A DNA stretch of 64,000 nucleotides from Micavibrio aeruginosavorus_D (GTDB taxonomy: Bacteria; Pseudomonadota; Alphaproteobacteria; Micavibrionales; Micavibrionaceae). Each line of letters starts with the position of its first letter. The first letter of the stretch is position 1. Made by a program: the position numbers and the translations under genes. Shown in pieces: positions 45,681-54,056 of this stretch. Where the stretch lies: the NCBI RefSeq assembly GCF_051245535.1, contig NZ_CP195303.1, positions 1,736,001-1,800,000 on the forward strand, given 5' to 3'. The notes under the pieces are model-generated. The model did no database searches, was not told the origin of the DNA, and was given only the letters and a program-made list of their open reading frames with translations.

Positions 45681-47363
45681 ATGTTACAAAATATGTCGCT
45701 ACAGAAAAAACTGCTTCTGGGTATGGGCTTCACAATGCTGATCAGCGTTGCGGTCGGTGCCTATATCTTTATCAGCGTGCTGAGCCTGCAAAAAAGTCTG
45801 GAATACGTTGAATCCGTCAATCAGGTGCAGAGCGAAGTCTACGCGCTGGAGCGCGATCTGGCCGAGGTGAAAACATCGCTGGCCGACTTCCTCAATTCCG
45901 GCGATTTGGCCAAGCGTGATTTGTACCTCAAGGAACAGGCCCAGTTGGAGGCGGAGAAGGACGGCACCATCGCCCTGCTGAAAACCATTGGCGGTGATTA
46001 TACCGCCAAGGGCGAAACGATTTATACCGACATTGCCGCATGGAAAGACACCATTGTCGCCAAGCAATTGGATTATATGACCCGGCCCGAAACCGTCGAT
46101 CTGGCCCGCCTGATTCAGGCGTCCGAAGAAAATGCCGCGATCCAGCGCAATCTGACCGAACATTTGAACGCGATTAACACGCCGCTGACCGAATTGTTGC
46201 ATGACAGTGCGCAATCACAACGCCGCGTGATGACGACAACGCGCATGGTGGTGATCGTCGGTGCCATTTTGATGTTTGCGGCTACCGTGGCCGTGTCCAT
46301 CTTCCTGGTCCAGATGATCAGCAAACCGCTGGCCCGTCTGGTCGGCGTGACCAACCGGCTGGTGCAGAAACAATGGGACGTGTCCGTCACCGACACCGAC
46401 CGCAAGGACGAGGTGGGCCAGATGGCCTCCGCCCTGTTGCTGTTCCGCAATAACGGGTTGGAAAACGAAAAATTGCAGGAACAACAACGCAAAGAAGACG
46501 AAGCCCGCCTGCAACGCGCGCAGAAGATCGAGGCGCTGGTCGCCCGCTTCCGCGATGATTCATCCGCAACCACCAACGCGCTGGAACAGGCGACGACGGA
46601 CATGCAATCGGCGTCCGACATGATGTCGCACATCGCATCCAAAACCATGGATCTGTCATCCCGCGTGACCGAGGCCGCCAGCGAAACCGGAACCAACGTG
46701 CAAAGCGTATCCGCCGCGACCGAAGAACTGACCGCGTCCATCAATGAAATCAGCGTCCAGTTGAACAAAACCAGCCAGCAATCGGTTGACGTTCAGCGCG
46801 CCGCCGAAACCGCCGTGACGCAAATGAAAACATTGGAAGAAACCGCCAACGCCGTGGGCAGCGTCATCCAGATCATTTCCGACATTGCCGAACAGACCAA
46901 CCTGCTGGCCTTGAACGCCACGATCGAATCCGCCCGCGCCGGGGAATCCGGCAAGGGCTTTGCCGTGGTCGCCAACGAAGTGAAAACACTGGCCAACGAA
47001 ACCGCCAAAGCCACGGAAAAAGTGCGCGAACAGATTGAAAGCATGCAGGCCCAAGCCCAGGACGCCGTCGGCATGATCGACAACATCTCCACCGTGATCG
47101 AGGATTTAACCGCCGCCTCCGCCTCCATCGCCGCCGCGATGGAAGAACAAAGCAGCGCCACACAGGAAATTTCCCGCAGCGTCGCCAACGCCGCCGTCGG
47201 CACCGAAGACGTGGTCCGCAACATCACGGAAGTCAACCACTCCACCGAAGAAACCGGCACGACATCCAGCAAGGTGCGCGAGGTTTCCGAAGAACTCGCC
47301 AAACGCTCCGAAACCCTGAAAACCAGCATTCAGACGTTTATTGAGTCGATTAAGACGGCGTAG
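45681..47363 (+). CDS. Methyl-accepting chemotaxis protein
   Basis: A 560-residue chemoreceptor: membrane segment 1 at about residues 10-33, a helical periplasmic domain (35-185) of four-helix type, membrane segment 2 at about 188-210, a HAMP domain (ISKPLARLVGVTNRLVQKQW onwards) and a long coiled-coil signalling domain. The kinase-binding tip is DIAEQTNLLALNATIESARAGESGKGFAVVANEV. There is no C-terminal CheR-binding pentapeptide. AGGTGAG stands before ATG 45681. No che genes are nearby. A terminator follows. Confidence 0.94.
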   Translation: MLQNMSLQKKLLLGMGFTMLISVAVGAYIFISVLSLQKSLEYVESVNQVQSEVYALERDLAEVKTSLADFLNSGDLAKRDLYLKEQAQLEAEKDGTIALLKTIGGDYTAKGETIYTDIAAWKDTIVAKQLDYMTRPETVDLARLIQASEENAAIQRNLTEHLNAINTPLTELLHDSAQSQRRVMTTTRMVVIVGAILMFAATVAVSIFLVQMISKPLARLVGVTNRLVQKQWDVSVTDTDRKDEVGQMASALLLFRNNGLENEKLQEQQRKEDEARLQRAQKIEALVARFRDDSSATTNALEQATTDMQSASDMMSHIASKTMDLSSRVTEAASETGTNVQSVSAATEELTASINEISVQLNKTSQQSVDVQRAAETAVTQMKTLEETANAVGSVIQIISDIAEQTNLLALNATIESARAGESGKGFAVVANEVKTLANETAKATEKVREQIESMQAQAQDAVGMIDNISTVIEDLTAASASIAAAMEEQSSATQEISRSVANAAVGTEDVVRNITEVNHSTEETGTTSSKVREVSEELAKRSETLKTSIQTFIESIKTA

Positions 47364-47383
47364 GGTTGGCAGAAAAAATCAAT

Positions 47384-47413
47384 AAAAACCCCTCCCTGTC
47401 GGGAGGGGTTTTT
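47384..47413 (+). terminator. Intrinsic terminator after the chemoreceptor gene
   Basis: AAAAACCCCTCCC pairs with GGGAGGGGTTTTTT around a TGTC loop, 21 bases after the stop, with a T tract on the plus strand. Confidence 0.9.
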
Positions 47414-47540
47414 TGTTTTACTCACGCCCGGGACTACGATTTGAACCCGACAATAAAAGTCCGGTTGCAACTTTAAAAATTACAATTCAATATACGACGA
47501 CATAAGAAACACAGCTTTTCCTTTCAGAAAGAACTGGCGA

Positions 47541-47996
47541 ATGAAGCTAAAAATTATCCCGTTAGTTGTTGTTGCCATTGCCTTGTCAGGATGCGTAACA
47601 ACCCGACCACCAATGACAGACCAACAAATTGCAAACGTGAACGACGCAGCGTTATGTTCCCTATCCAATACAGAAAACGACATAAGAATTGACGCCGAAA
47701 TCATGTCAAGAAAACTGGATTGTGATCCGGCCGCGCTAGTTTGCTCTGCAAAAGGCCTTAAAAAAGGAACATCAAAATATACGCAGTGTAAAAAAGAGAA
47801 GGCTGCCGAAAACAACCTCCAAGCCCAAAAGCGGGCTAACCCGGCCTTCGGATATTGCTACGATAGCGGCTTTGAAACTGGAAGCCAGGCAATGGCAACT
47901 TGCATGGCCGCATGGAGTGATCGCGAACAAAAAGCCAAACCCTCTTACACAAGCTGTAGCGCCAAAGGTAACTCTATCCATTGTGCCACTTACTAA
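47541..47996 (+). CDS. Cysteine-rich lipoprotein of unknown function
   Basis: I do not recognise the family. The 151-residue protein has a lipoprotein signal peptide with lipobox LSGC (lipidated Cys at 18) and eight further cysteines (39, 61, 68, 83, 106, 121, 139, 148), enough for four disulfides. The sequence is clearly more AT-rich than its neighbours and uses less common codons (for example CTA, TTA, AGA). It stands alone between the chemoreceptor terminator and tRNA-Gly. Composition and position next to a tRNA suggest recent acquisition. Confidence 0.75.
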   Translation: MKLKIIPLVVVAIALSGCVTTRPPMTDQQIANVNDAALCSLSNTENDIRIDAEIMSRKLDCDPAALVCSAKGLKKGTSKYTQCKKEKAAENNLQAQKRANPAFGYCYDSGFETGSQAMATCMAAWSDREQKAKPSYTSCSAKGNSIHCATY

Positions 47997-48122
47997 TCTT
48001 CATTGCGGAAAACATGCAAAAAACCACAGCCAAGTGAGGCCATTGTGCCCCTTGGCTGCCCGCCACTCGTTTTCTGTTATAAGCGTTGAGAAATCACATC
48101 CACGCGCTAGGCGGGATAAAAT

Positions 48123-48196
48123 TGGAGCGGGTGAAGGGAATCGAACCCTCATAGCCAGCTTGGAAGGCTGGAGCTTTACCACTAAGCTACACCCGC
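48123..48196 (-). tRNA. trnG: tRNA-Gly (anticodon TCC)
   Basis: The 74-base minus-strand sequence folds as a cloverleaf: acceptor GCGGGTG with CACCCGC, D-arm with AGTGGTAAAG, anticodon stem CCAGC / GCTGG around CTTCCAA (anticodon TCC), T-arm with GGGTTCGATTCCC, and an encoded CCA. It reads GGA and GGG codons. Confidence 0.97.
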
Positions 48197-48215
48197 GCTC
48201 CGATTGGATGGTCCA

Positions 48216-48244
48216 TATCTAAAGCACGGATGGGCAAAAATCAA
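48216..48244 (-). promoter_or_regulatory. Promoter of tRNA-Gly
   Basis: On the minus strand TTGATT (48239-48244) is followed after 17 bases by TAGATA (48216-48221), about 20 bases before the mature tRNA. Confidence 0.65.
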
Positions 48245-48353
48245 ACCGAAATCCACGGTTTTCCGCCCGTTTCGCCGCGATCCCGGTCAATTAACAGAAT
48301 CATAAAGCTTTTCGCCCACAATTCCCCTGAAGAACCATGAGGATTTGCCCGCG

Positions 48354-49181
48354 ATGGCCGATGAACCGAATACCAATCCGGGCACCAACCCGGATCAGGA
48401 GACCCCGCTGAAGCCCGTGGGCAAGGCCGGGAAAGTCATTGCCCCGACGGCGACGCAATCGGGTGCGGGGGTGGCGTGGAACAACGGGGCCGCCACCTAT
48501 GCCGGCAGTGACGGCAAGGACATGTTCAATGGCAGCGAGAAAGACGACATCTTCCTGTCCAACGGATCAACCAAAAATCAAGACACATCCGATCCGGGGC
48601 GCGACCGTGAGAGCATGAATGGGCACGCGGGCCACGACGTCGCCATTCTGCCCGGCTTTCGTGAGGATTATAAGGCGGTGATGCCGCACGCCACCCAATA
48701 TCCGAGCGCCAGTTCGCCGGCATGGGAAAACACCGACACGTTGTATGGTCGCGTGATCGCGTTGGAAAATATTCATACGGGCGAAAGTTACGTGATGAAC
48801 AATGTCGAATCCGTTGTGTTCGACAAGGGCGACCCGTTCGCGAACCCGAAGCAAGCGGTGAAAGGCCTGCCCGAAAAAATTGAGAGCGGCGCGATGCAGA
48901 GCGCCAGCACACAGGAATTGCATTTACAGGCGCAGGCCGATTTATCACCCGCCGAACAACGCGCCGCCAAAGTCGCCGCCACCCGCGAATGCGCGCAAGA
49001 GGTGGCCGGACAATATAAACTGGGCATGGGCGTTGAAGGCATGATCGACATGGCCGATAAGGTCGTGCAAAAACTGGATCAAAGCGGGATTGAGGTGGAT
49101 AGCCGCAAACCGCCGGAAGCCGACCAGCCCACGTCGAATGTTACGCAACGGGCTTTTGCGATGGATATAAAGCCGATGTGA
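48354..49181 (+). CDS. Short protein with one RTX-like calcium-binding repeat region
   Basis: A 275-residue protein without a signal peptide. Residues 50-70 (AGSDGKDMFNGSEKDD...) match the nonapeptide style of RTX repeats (GxDGxDxxxG), and a second partial unit GHAGHDVAILPGF follows at about 92-104. The segment YGRVIALENIHTGESYVMNNVESVVF resembles the strands that follow such repeats in hemolysin-type proteins. The C-terminal third is helical (LSPAEQRAAKVAATRECAQEVA). The start is ATG 48354 with GAGGA about 11 bases upstream. No type I secretion genes are nearby, so export is unproven. Confidence 0.7.
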   Translation: MADEPNTNPGTNPDQETPLKPVGKAGKVIAPTATQSGAGVAWNNGAATYAGSDGKDMFNGSEKDDIFLSNGSTKNQDTSDPGRDRESMNGHAGHDVAILPGFREDYKAVMPHATQYPSASSPAWENTDTLYGRVIALENIHTGESYVMNNVESVVFDKGDPFANPKQAVKGLPEKIESGAMQSASTQELHLQAQADLSPAEQRAAKVAATRECAQEVAGQYKLGMGVEGMIDMADKVVQKLDQSGIEVDSRKPPEADQPTSNVTQRAFAMDIKPM

Positions 49182-49188
49182 TAATCGG

Positions 49189-49304
49189 AAGGCCCTCTCC
49201 CTAGCCCTCTCCCAGAGGGAGAGGGGACATGAGGGGTGAAATTAAAGCTCTCTCCACACAATAATCTCCCTCTCCCTCTGGGAGAGGGTCGGGGAGAGGG
49301 CCTT
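49189..49304. repeat. Palindromic repeat, copy A (CCCTCTCCC family)
   Basis: Inverted repeat with 25-base outer arms AAGGCCCTCTCCC...CCCTCTCCC (49189-49213) and its complement (49280-49304), 3 mismatches, each arm also pairing with an inner GGGAGAGGG. It lies between the converging RTX-like and metallopeptidase genes and ends in a T tract, so it may also work as a terminator. Related to copy B at 50332. Confidence 0.85.
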
Positions 49305-49307
49305 TTT

Positions 49308-50246
49308 TCAGCGCTTCAACACCGGCACCGCCCGGCCATCCTTGCGGTATTCGCAGGCCGACCCGCCCGCTTCATAAACATTTTTCAAATAATCGAAATA
49401 GGATTTCACGGTCGCATAGGTGCGCGGATAATGGCGGGACAGGTTGCTGCCCCCCTGCCCTGAGGCCTCGGCCCAGAGTTCCGCGAACACTTCACGGCGC
49501 AGGCGTTGGCCTTCGTCCTGTTTCCCGCCGATACGGATGGGCATGTAATAATCCAGCGCCACCACATCCGGCTTTGTCCCGCGAATATGGCGCAAATCGT
49601 CCGTGATGGCGGTGCGGTAATCGCGGCGATCCGTCAGGCGGCCCTCGGCAGGGCCTGCGCCATCTTCAACGCTGTAATTCCCCAGAATATCATCCGCCAT
49701 GTGTCCGGTTTCATGGTTCGCGATGCGGAACCCGCGCGCGATCTCTTCGTAAAACCCGATGGAGCGATACGTGCCATTTTTATTTTTACGCACATCGGCA
49801 AGCATAAAGGGGAAATACAGGCGGCGTTCATATTCCAGATACAGCCCCGGCGTAGTGTAACCATTGGCCGCATTTTTGCGCGACGGCAACGATTCCGCCA
49901 GCCCGTACCGCGACCACACAAACACACCGCCGTCATTATAGGTCAGGGCCCGTGTATGGTGCGGAATGGTCGCGTAAATTTTATCGGCGCGCGCGTGCAT
50001 TTTGGCATCAAAATGGGCCGATTGCATGACGAAGGTCAGCCCCTTCGTCCGGTATTCCGGCGCGGGATCAAGGCCAGAGGTCACGGGGATAATCGCGGCC
50101 CGGCGCTGCATTTCCTGCACCGCACATGGCGCGCCAAGCCGCTTGCTCAGGGCCGCATGATCAAAGGTTGCGGCAATATCGGCGGCCTGCACCGCAGATA
50201 AACCAAGCCCGGCCACGGCCGCGCAGAAAATTTTCGTAAGGGTCAT
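49308..50246 (-). CDS. Predicted secreted zinc metallopeptidase (HExxH)
   Basis: A 312-residue protein with a signal peptide (residues 1-21, cleavage after AVQA). It contains NHETGHMADD, an HExxH zinc site (H178, E179, H182), and an acidic third-ligand candidate in FAELWAEA (E256 or E260), as in gluzincin-type proteases. Cys41 and Cys298 could pair. The wider family is not one I can name. It stands alone between the two palindromic repeats and reads opposite to the RTX-like gene. Substrate unknown. Confidence 0.75.
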   Translation of the reverse strand: MTLTKIFCAAVAGLGLSAVQAADIAATFDHAALSKRLGAPCAVQEMQRRAAIIPVTSGLDPAPEYRTKGLTFVMQSAHFDAKMHARADKIYATIPHHTRALTYNDGGVFVWSRYGLAESLPSRKNAANGYTTPGLYLEYERRLYFPFMLADVRKNKNGTYRSIGFYEEIARGFRIANHETGHMADDILGNYSVEDGAGPAEGRLTDRRDYRTAITDDLRHIRGTKPDVVALDYYMPIRIGGKQDEGQRLRREVFAELWAEASGQGGSNLSRHYPRTYATVKSYFDYLKNVYEAGGSACEYRKDGRAVPVLKR

Positions 50247-50331
50247 AAGGCCCCGCCCCTGTTCGTTTTTTATTGTTTGATGGGCGTGACGCTATAACAC
50301 CCGGGCGCGGGGGTGCAAGAATAAAGAAAAA

Positions 50332-50422
50332 GACCCTCTCCCCAACCCTCTCCCAGAGGGAGAGGGCTTTTGTTGCGCCTTACTTCCCCCTCTCCCCTTG
50401 GGAGAGGGTCGGGGAGAGGGCC
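50332..50422. repeat. Palindromic repeat, copy B (CCCTCTCCC family)
   Basis: Second copy of the element: outer arms GACCCTCTCCCCAACCCTCTCCC (50332-50354) and GGGAGAGGGTCGGGGAGAGGG (50400-50420), with inner palindrome CCCAGAGGGAGAGGG. It lies between the DUF62 gene stop and the metallopeptidase start region, so the two copies bracket the metallopeptidase gene. Confidence 0.85.
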
Positions 50423-50428
50423 TTGCCC

Positions 50429-51247
50429 TTAGCGCCAGTTGACCTTAATCCCGCCCGGCGGGGTGCCGAAGCTTTTCGAGGCGTTGCCGCCGCGTTTAAC
50501 CATTTCGGCAAATTCCATGCGGCTGCCATCCGGCAAAGCCCAGCCCGAGCTGCCCTTGGCCAAACAATATTCACCATCCGCAACGGCGAAAATGCCCGTG
50601 CCGACCATGGCCACCTGTTCCCGGCCATTGATTTCCACGGTGACTTTTTCGCCGTGGTGCGTATCCAGATCCTTTGGATCGATTGAGCATTTCAAATTGC
50701 CGTAGCCGTCGGTGTAGACAACCGCATTTTTCGGCAGCGCATCCGGCACCGTATGCGTGACATCATCACCCAGCAGGCTTTCATCCCCGCGTGCAATCGC
50801 GCCCACGGCCACCGGGAAATTATCACGGGACCGGAATTGCGACCCCGCCGCCGACACGTTGATCAGGCGGATGGAATCGGTAAATGGTTTGATCAGGGTC
50901 AGGGAATACCCGCTGTTCACCGCAACGATGCGCACGCCGTTTTTCAATTTGGCGTAGACCAGGCCTTCACCTTCGTTATCCACGCGGGCTTGCGCCTTGT
51001 CCTTGCGCGGGGCCGTGTTGACGTAGAAAATATGGCGATCACCCAGCGGAGAATTGACCGCCAATTGCGCCAGCATAAACCCCGTGGCAATCGTATCGAA
51101 CACAGGAACCGACGATAAACGCACGCTGAAATGCGCGTCCGGAATATCCATCAATTGCGCATCCAGACGGTCGGATACTTCGGCAAAGGCCATATCGCCC
51201 AATTGGCCGTAATCGCCAATGACCCGTACGAAATATTGTGTTGTCAT
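50429..51247 (-). CDS. SAM hydrolase/halogenase-like (DUF62) protein
   Basis: A 272-residue protein related to S-adenosyl-L-methionine hydroxide adenosyltransferases. Evidence is the layout: N-terminal FVRVIGDYGQLGDMAFAEVSDRL, then TIATGFMLAQLAVNSPLGDRHIFYVNTAP, KNGVRIVAVNSGYSLTLI and the C-terminal-domain sequence VVYTDGYGNLKCSIDPKDL. The usual Asp-Arg-His catalytic set is not clearly visible in its standard form, so activity is uncertain. AAGGGTG stands before ATG 51247. It follows the deacetylase by 23 bases and is the last gene of the operon. Confidence 0.65.
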   Translation of the reverse strand: MTTQYFVRVIGDYGQLGDMAFAEVSDRLDAQLMDIPDAHFSVRLSSVPVFDTIATGFMLAQLAVNSPLGDRHIFYVNTAPRKDKAQARVDNEGEGLVYAKLKNGVRIVAVNSGYSLTLIKPFTDSIRLINVSAAGSQFRSRDNFPVAVGAIARGDESLLGDDVTHTVPDALPKNAVVYTDGYGNLKCSIDPKDLDTHHGEKVTVEINGREQVAMVGTGIFAVADGEYCLAKGSSGWALPDGSRMEFAEMVKRGGNASKSFGTPPGGIKVNWR

Positions 51248-51270
51248 GTTTGCACCCTTTTGTTGCGTGT

Positions 51271-52065
51271 TCAGATTTCGAATTTAAAGCCGCGGTCCAG
51301 CATATGATCGACCAACGCCAGCGTGTCATCGACAATATCGGCCTGATCATGCGCCAGAATAATGTGCGCGGTATCGGTGCGTTGCAGCCATGGATCGTTA
51401 TCGATTTTGGCCTTCAGATCATCCAGCGTTTTATAGGGCCAATTGCCCTTGTGCCGCGGCGTGATCATCCAATCCGATGTGGAGAAGGTGAACATGGCAT
51501 CAATCGCCTGCCCCATCTCGGTATCGCGATACCATGGCAAGGCGACATTGTTAAAGGCAGGTTTGGTGAAACCGTTGGATTTCAACCACAATTGCAATTG
51601 CGCTTTTTTGCTTTTGGCTTCTTCGCTGGGTGGGTCCATCGACACGTTCAGGCCATCGGCGAATAATTTAATCACGATATCGCGGTGTTCATCCGGCACC
51701 TTTTGGAAATCAACGACCCAACCGCCCGTGCCACGATCCATATGGGGAAAACGGAAATATTTCGGCCATGTATCCATGCCCGCATCGGCCCAGCATTGAT
51801 CGAGCAGTTTTTGCGTGCGCGTAATTTCCGCCGTGATTTCATCGAACGTAATCTGGCTGGACCGACGGTGGTTATAGGCATGGTTGGCGACAACGAACCC
51901 CTTTTTAATCGCGCGCGTGACCGATGTCATGTTATTTTCCAGCAAATCCCCGCGGCAGAAGAAAATGGCCGGCACGCCGGACGCTTCCAACGCATCCACC
52001 ATGTCATCCATACGGGTTGACGGGGAATCATCAATGGTCAGATAGGCAATACGCTGAGCAGTCAT
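51271..52065 (-). CDS. Polysaccharide deacetylase, CE4 (NodB) type
   Basis: A 264-residue cytoplasmic-looking protein (no signal peptide) with the CE4 motifs: TIDDSPS with Asp12 and Asp13, NHAYNH with His62 and His66 for metal, RFPHMDRG and a C-terminal ILAHDQ. Metal-dependent removal of acetyl groups from N-acetylated sugars is the family activity. The motif 1 form TIDDSP differs from the usual TFDDGP. Its ATG overlaps the glucokinase stop by four bases, so it is translationally coupled. Confidence 0.85.
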   Translation of the reverse strand: MTAQRIAYLTIDDSPSTRMDDMVDALEASGVPAIFFCRGDLLENNMTSVTRAIKKGFVVANHAYNHRRSSQITFDEITAEITRTQKLLDQCWADAGMDTWPKYFRFPHMDRGTGGWVVDFQKVPDEHRDIVIKLFADGLNVSMDPPSEEAKSKKAQLQLWLKSNGFTKPAFNNVALPWYRDTEMGQAIDAMFTFSTSDWMITPRHKGNWPYKTLDDLKAKIDNDPWLQRTDTAHIILAHDQADIVDDTLALVDHMLDRGFKFEI

Positions 52066-53039
52066 TTTCCATTCTTTCTGTCGCTGCGATCCATCGCAAT
52101 CAACCCACGCAGGGCAATATACGGGTCATTGACGATAAAAACAGGGGTTTTTTCAAGATCGGCCCGCACGGACGGGGCCGGATTGAGCGTCATAAAATCC
52201 AGAACGCGCGCGCCATCGAACAGGCCACGTTCATGCAGCCGCGCCGTCAATCCACCATCCAGATACAATCCGCCATACGATTCCAGCGTAATCGCCACGT
52301 TGTGCATGAACAGCCCCAGAAATTCATGGAACAGGCGCAGCGTTTCAACAACGGACGGATTATCCGCATAATCCAGAACATTGGCCGCGTTTTCCAACGG
52401 CAACGCATCATCGCCATTCATCTGGCACACGGCGCGGTACAGCGTCGGCAGGCCACGCCCGCTGACCATATCTTCCACAATCACCATACGGTTCAGGCCA
52501 TTTAATCGGCCAACCAATTCACAGATCAGATGATGTTCATCGTTTAAACACGCCGCCATCATGTGGCCGCCATGCGTGCCCTGCACCCGCCAGCGCCCGT
52601 TTTCCAACGGCAACGCATACGCCAACCCCAACCCCGTCCCCGGCCCCAGAATGGCCCGTGGATGATGGTGGTCCGACTGCGCACCCCGGACAACATGCAA
52701 CGCATGATCGGGCACACAGGTCATGCCCCAAGCCGACGCCGCGAAATCGTTGATAACGCCATGCAACACCATGCCCCGCTTGCGCAATGCCGCCGGGTCA
52801 ATGGCCCACCCTTCGTTATTGAAGAAACGATAGACCCCATCACCCAAATCATTCGCGGCCGCCGCAACAGCCACGGATTCAACATCATGGACACCACTTT
52901 CGGTGCAGTAAAAATTCACCGCATCATAAAGATCGGCAAAATTGGATACAGGATAACGACGCGGATCGATCGGGTCACGACCACCATTGTCCTGCGCCAA
53001 ACGAATATGCGTTCCGCCAATATCACAAATCACGCGCAT
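52062..53039 (-). CDS. glk: Glucokinase
   Basis: ATP-dependent phosphorylation of glucose. The 325-residue protein has CDIGGTHIRLA for phosphate binding, VINDFAASAWG, LGPGTGLGLAYA and THGGHM, the standard Glk set. It begins directly after the CDF stop (TAAATG, zero gap) and overlaps the deacetylase. With no transporter or glycolytic neighbours, it may serve sugar recycling with the deacetylase; that link is inference. Confidence 0.92.
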   Translation of the reverse strand: MRVICDIGGTHIRLAQDNGGRDPIDPRRYPVSNFADLYDAVNFYCTESGVHDVESVAVAAAANDLGDGVYRFFNNEGWAIDPAALRKRGMVLHGVINDFAASAWGMTCVPDHALHVVRGAQSDHHHPRAILGPGTGLGLAYALPLENGRWRVQGTHGGHMMAACLNDEHHLICELVGRLNGLNRMVIVEDMVSGRGLPTLYRAVCQMNGDDALPLENAANVLDYADNPSVVETLRLFHEFLGLFMHNVAITLESYGGLYLDGGLTARLHERGLFDGARVLDFMTLNPAPSVRADLEKTPVFIVNDPYIALRGLIAMDRSDRKNGK

Positions 53040-53960
53040 TTAATGGTGTACCCCCGGAACGGAATGGCGGCTGTCATCAATATCGCCGAGCGGGTCCATA
53101 TGGATCATCACTTCAGCATTCGGAAATTCACGGACCAGCGCGATTTCGATATCGCGCGTAATGTCATGCGCGTGCATCAATTTCATATCCGGGTCCAATT
53201 CGACATCGAAATAAATGTAAATCTGCATGCCCGAAGCCCGGGTGCGCAGATCGTGGATGCCGTGAATACGCGGTTCGGCGCGAATGATCGCCTCGATCCG
53301 CGCCCGGGTTTCGCGCGGCAATTCGCGATCCAGCAGCATATCAATCCCCTGCCGCCCGATGCCCCAGGCCAGCCAGCCCAGCCACCCAGCCACACCGAGG
53401 GCAAAAACCGGATCAATCCACCACGGCCCGCCCATGGATTGCACGGCCAGCGCCGCAATCACACCGCCATTCACCACGATATCGGATGAATAATGCGCCC
53501 GGTCCGCCTGTACCGCCAGCGATGGGGCCGCCCGCAAAATATGGTTTTGCACCATCACCAGACCGACGGACAGAACAATGGCAATCGCCATGACGATAAT
53601 GGCCACGCCATGGGCCTGCACATCCTGTGGCTCGACCAGACGACGCAGCGATTCCAGCGCCAGAAACACCCCGGCCCCGGTGATAAAGGCCGCCTGAATC
53701 AACGCGGCCAACCCCTCGACCTTGCCATGGCCATGGCGGTGGTTTTTATCGGCAGGCAGAAGGGAAATACGAATGGCCAGCGCATTCATCGCCGACACAA
53801 CCGCATCGGACAAAGAATCGATGAGCGATGCCAGAATGCTGACCGATCCGGTCATAAACAGCGCGATGGTTTTGATAACGATCAACACGGCCACCGTCAC
53901 GATGGAGGCGATGGCGGCATGCATGGCGCGTTTGGGTTGGTAGAGGGGTGTTTCATTCAT
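53040..53960 (-). CDS. fieF: Cation diffusion facilitator, FieF-like
   Basis: Inner-membrane divalent cation (iron/zinc) exporter working against protons. The 306-residue protein has six predicted membrane segments, ASLIDSLSDAVV with the DxxxD site in segment 2, the His-rich HRHGHGKVE loop, RAHYSSDIVVNGG with HxxxD in segment 5, and a cytoplasmic metal-binding domain ending VMIHMDPLGDID. First gene of the operon and the only membrane protein in it. Confidence 0.9.
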   Translation of the reverse strand: MNETPLYQPKRAMHAAIASIVTVAVLIVIKTIALFMTGSVSILASLIDSLSDAVVSAMNALAIRISLLPADKNHRHGHGKVEGLAALIQAAFITGAGVFLALESLRRLVEPQDVQAHGVAIIVMAIAIVLSVGLVMVQNHILRAAPSLAVQADRAHYSSDIVVNGGVIAALAVQSMGGPWWIDPVFALGVAGWLGWLAWGIGRQGIDMLLDRELPRETRARIEAIIRAEPRIHGIHDLRTRASGMQIYIYFDVELDPDMKLMHAHDITRDIEIALVREFPNAEVMIHMDPLGDIDDSRHSVPGVHH

Positions 53961-54010
53961 AGCCTGTGCAGGATGCCATGATTTGCCCCCCTGTTCCAGA
54001 CAGACACAAA

Positions 54011-54038
54011 AAAAGGGGCGGATTTAACCGCCCCTTTT
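54011..54038 (-). terminator. Intrinsic terminator of the RND operon
   Basis: AAAAGGGGCGG (54011-54021) pairs with CCGCCCCTTTT (54028-54038) around a 6-base loop; on the minus strand TTTTTTTGTG follows. It lies in the 96-base gap between the efflux genes and the CDF gene. Confidence 0.88.
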
Positions 54039-54056
54039 CGTAAATTTTGCCGTGCG

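Noticed and set aside
47425..47470. A possible decayed tRNA before the lipoprotein gene
   Set aside because: Only a T-loop-like GGGTTCAAATC is present; the T stem and acceptor do not pair, so it is not listed as a tRNA or attachment site.
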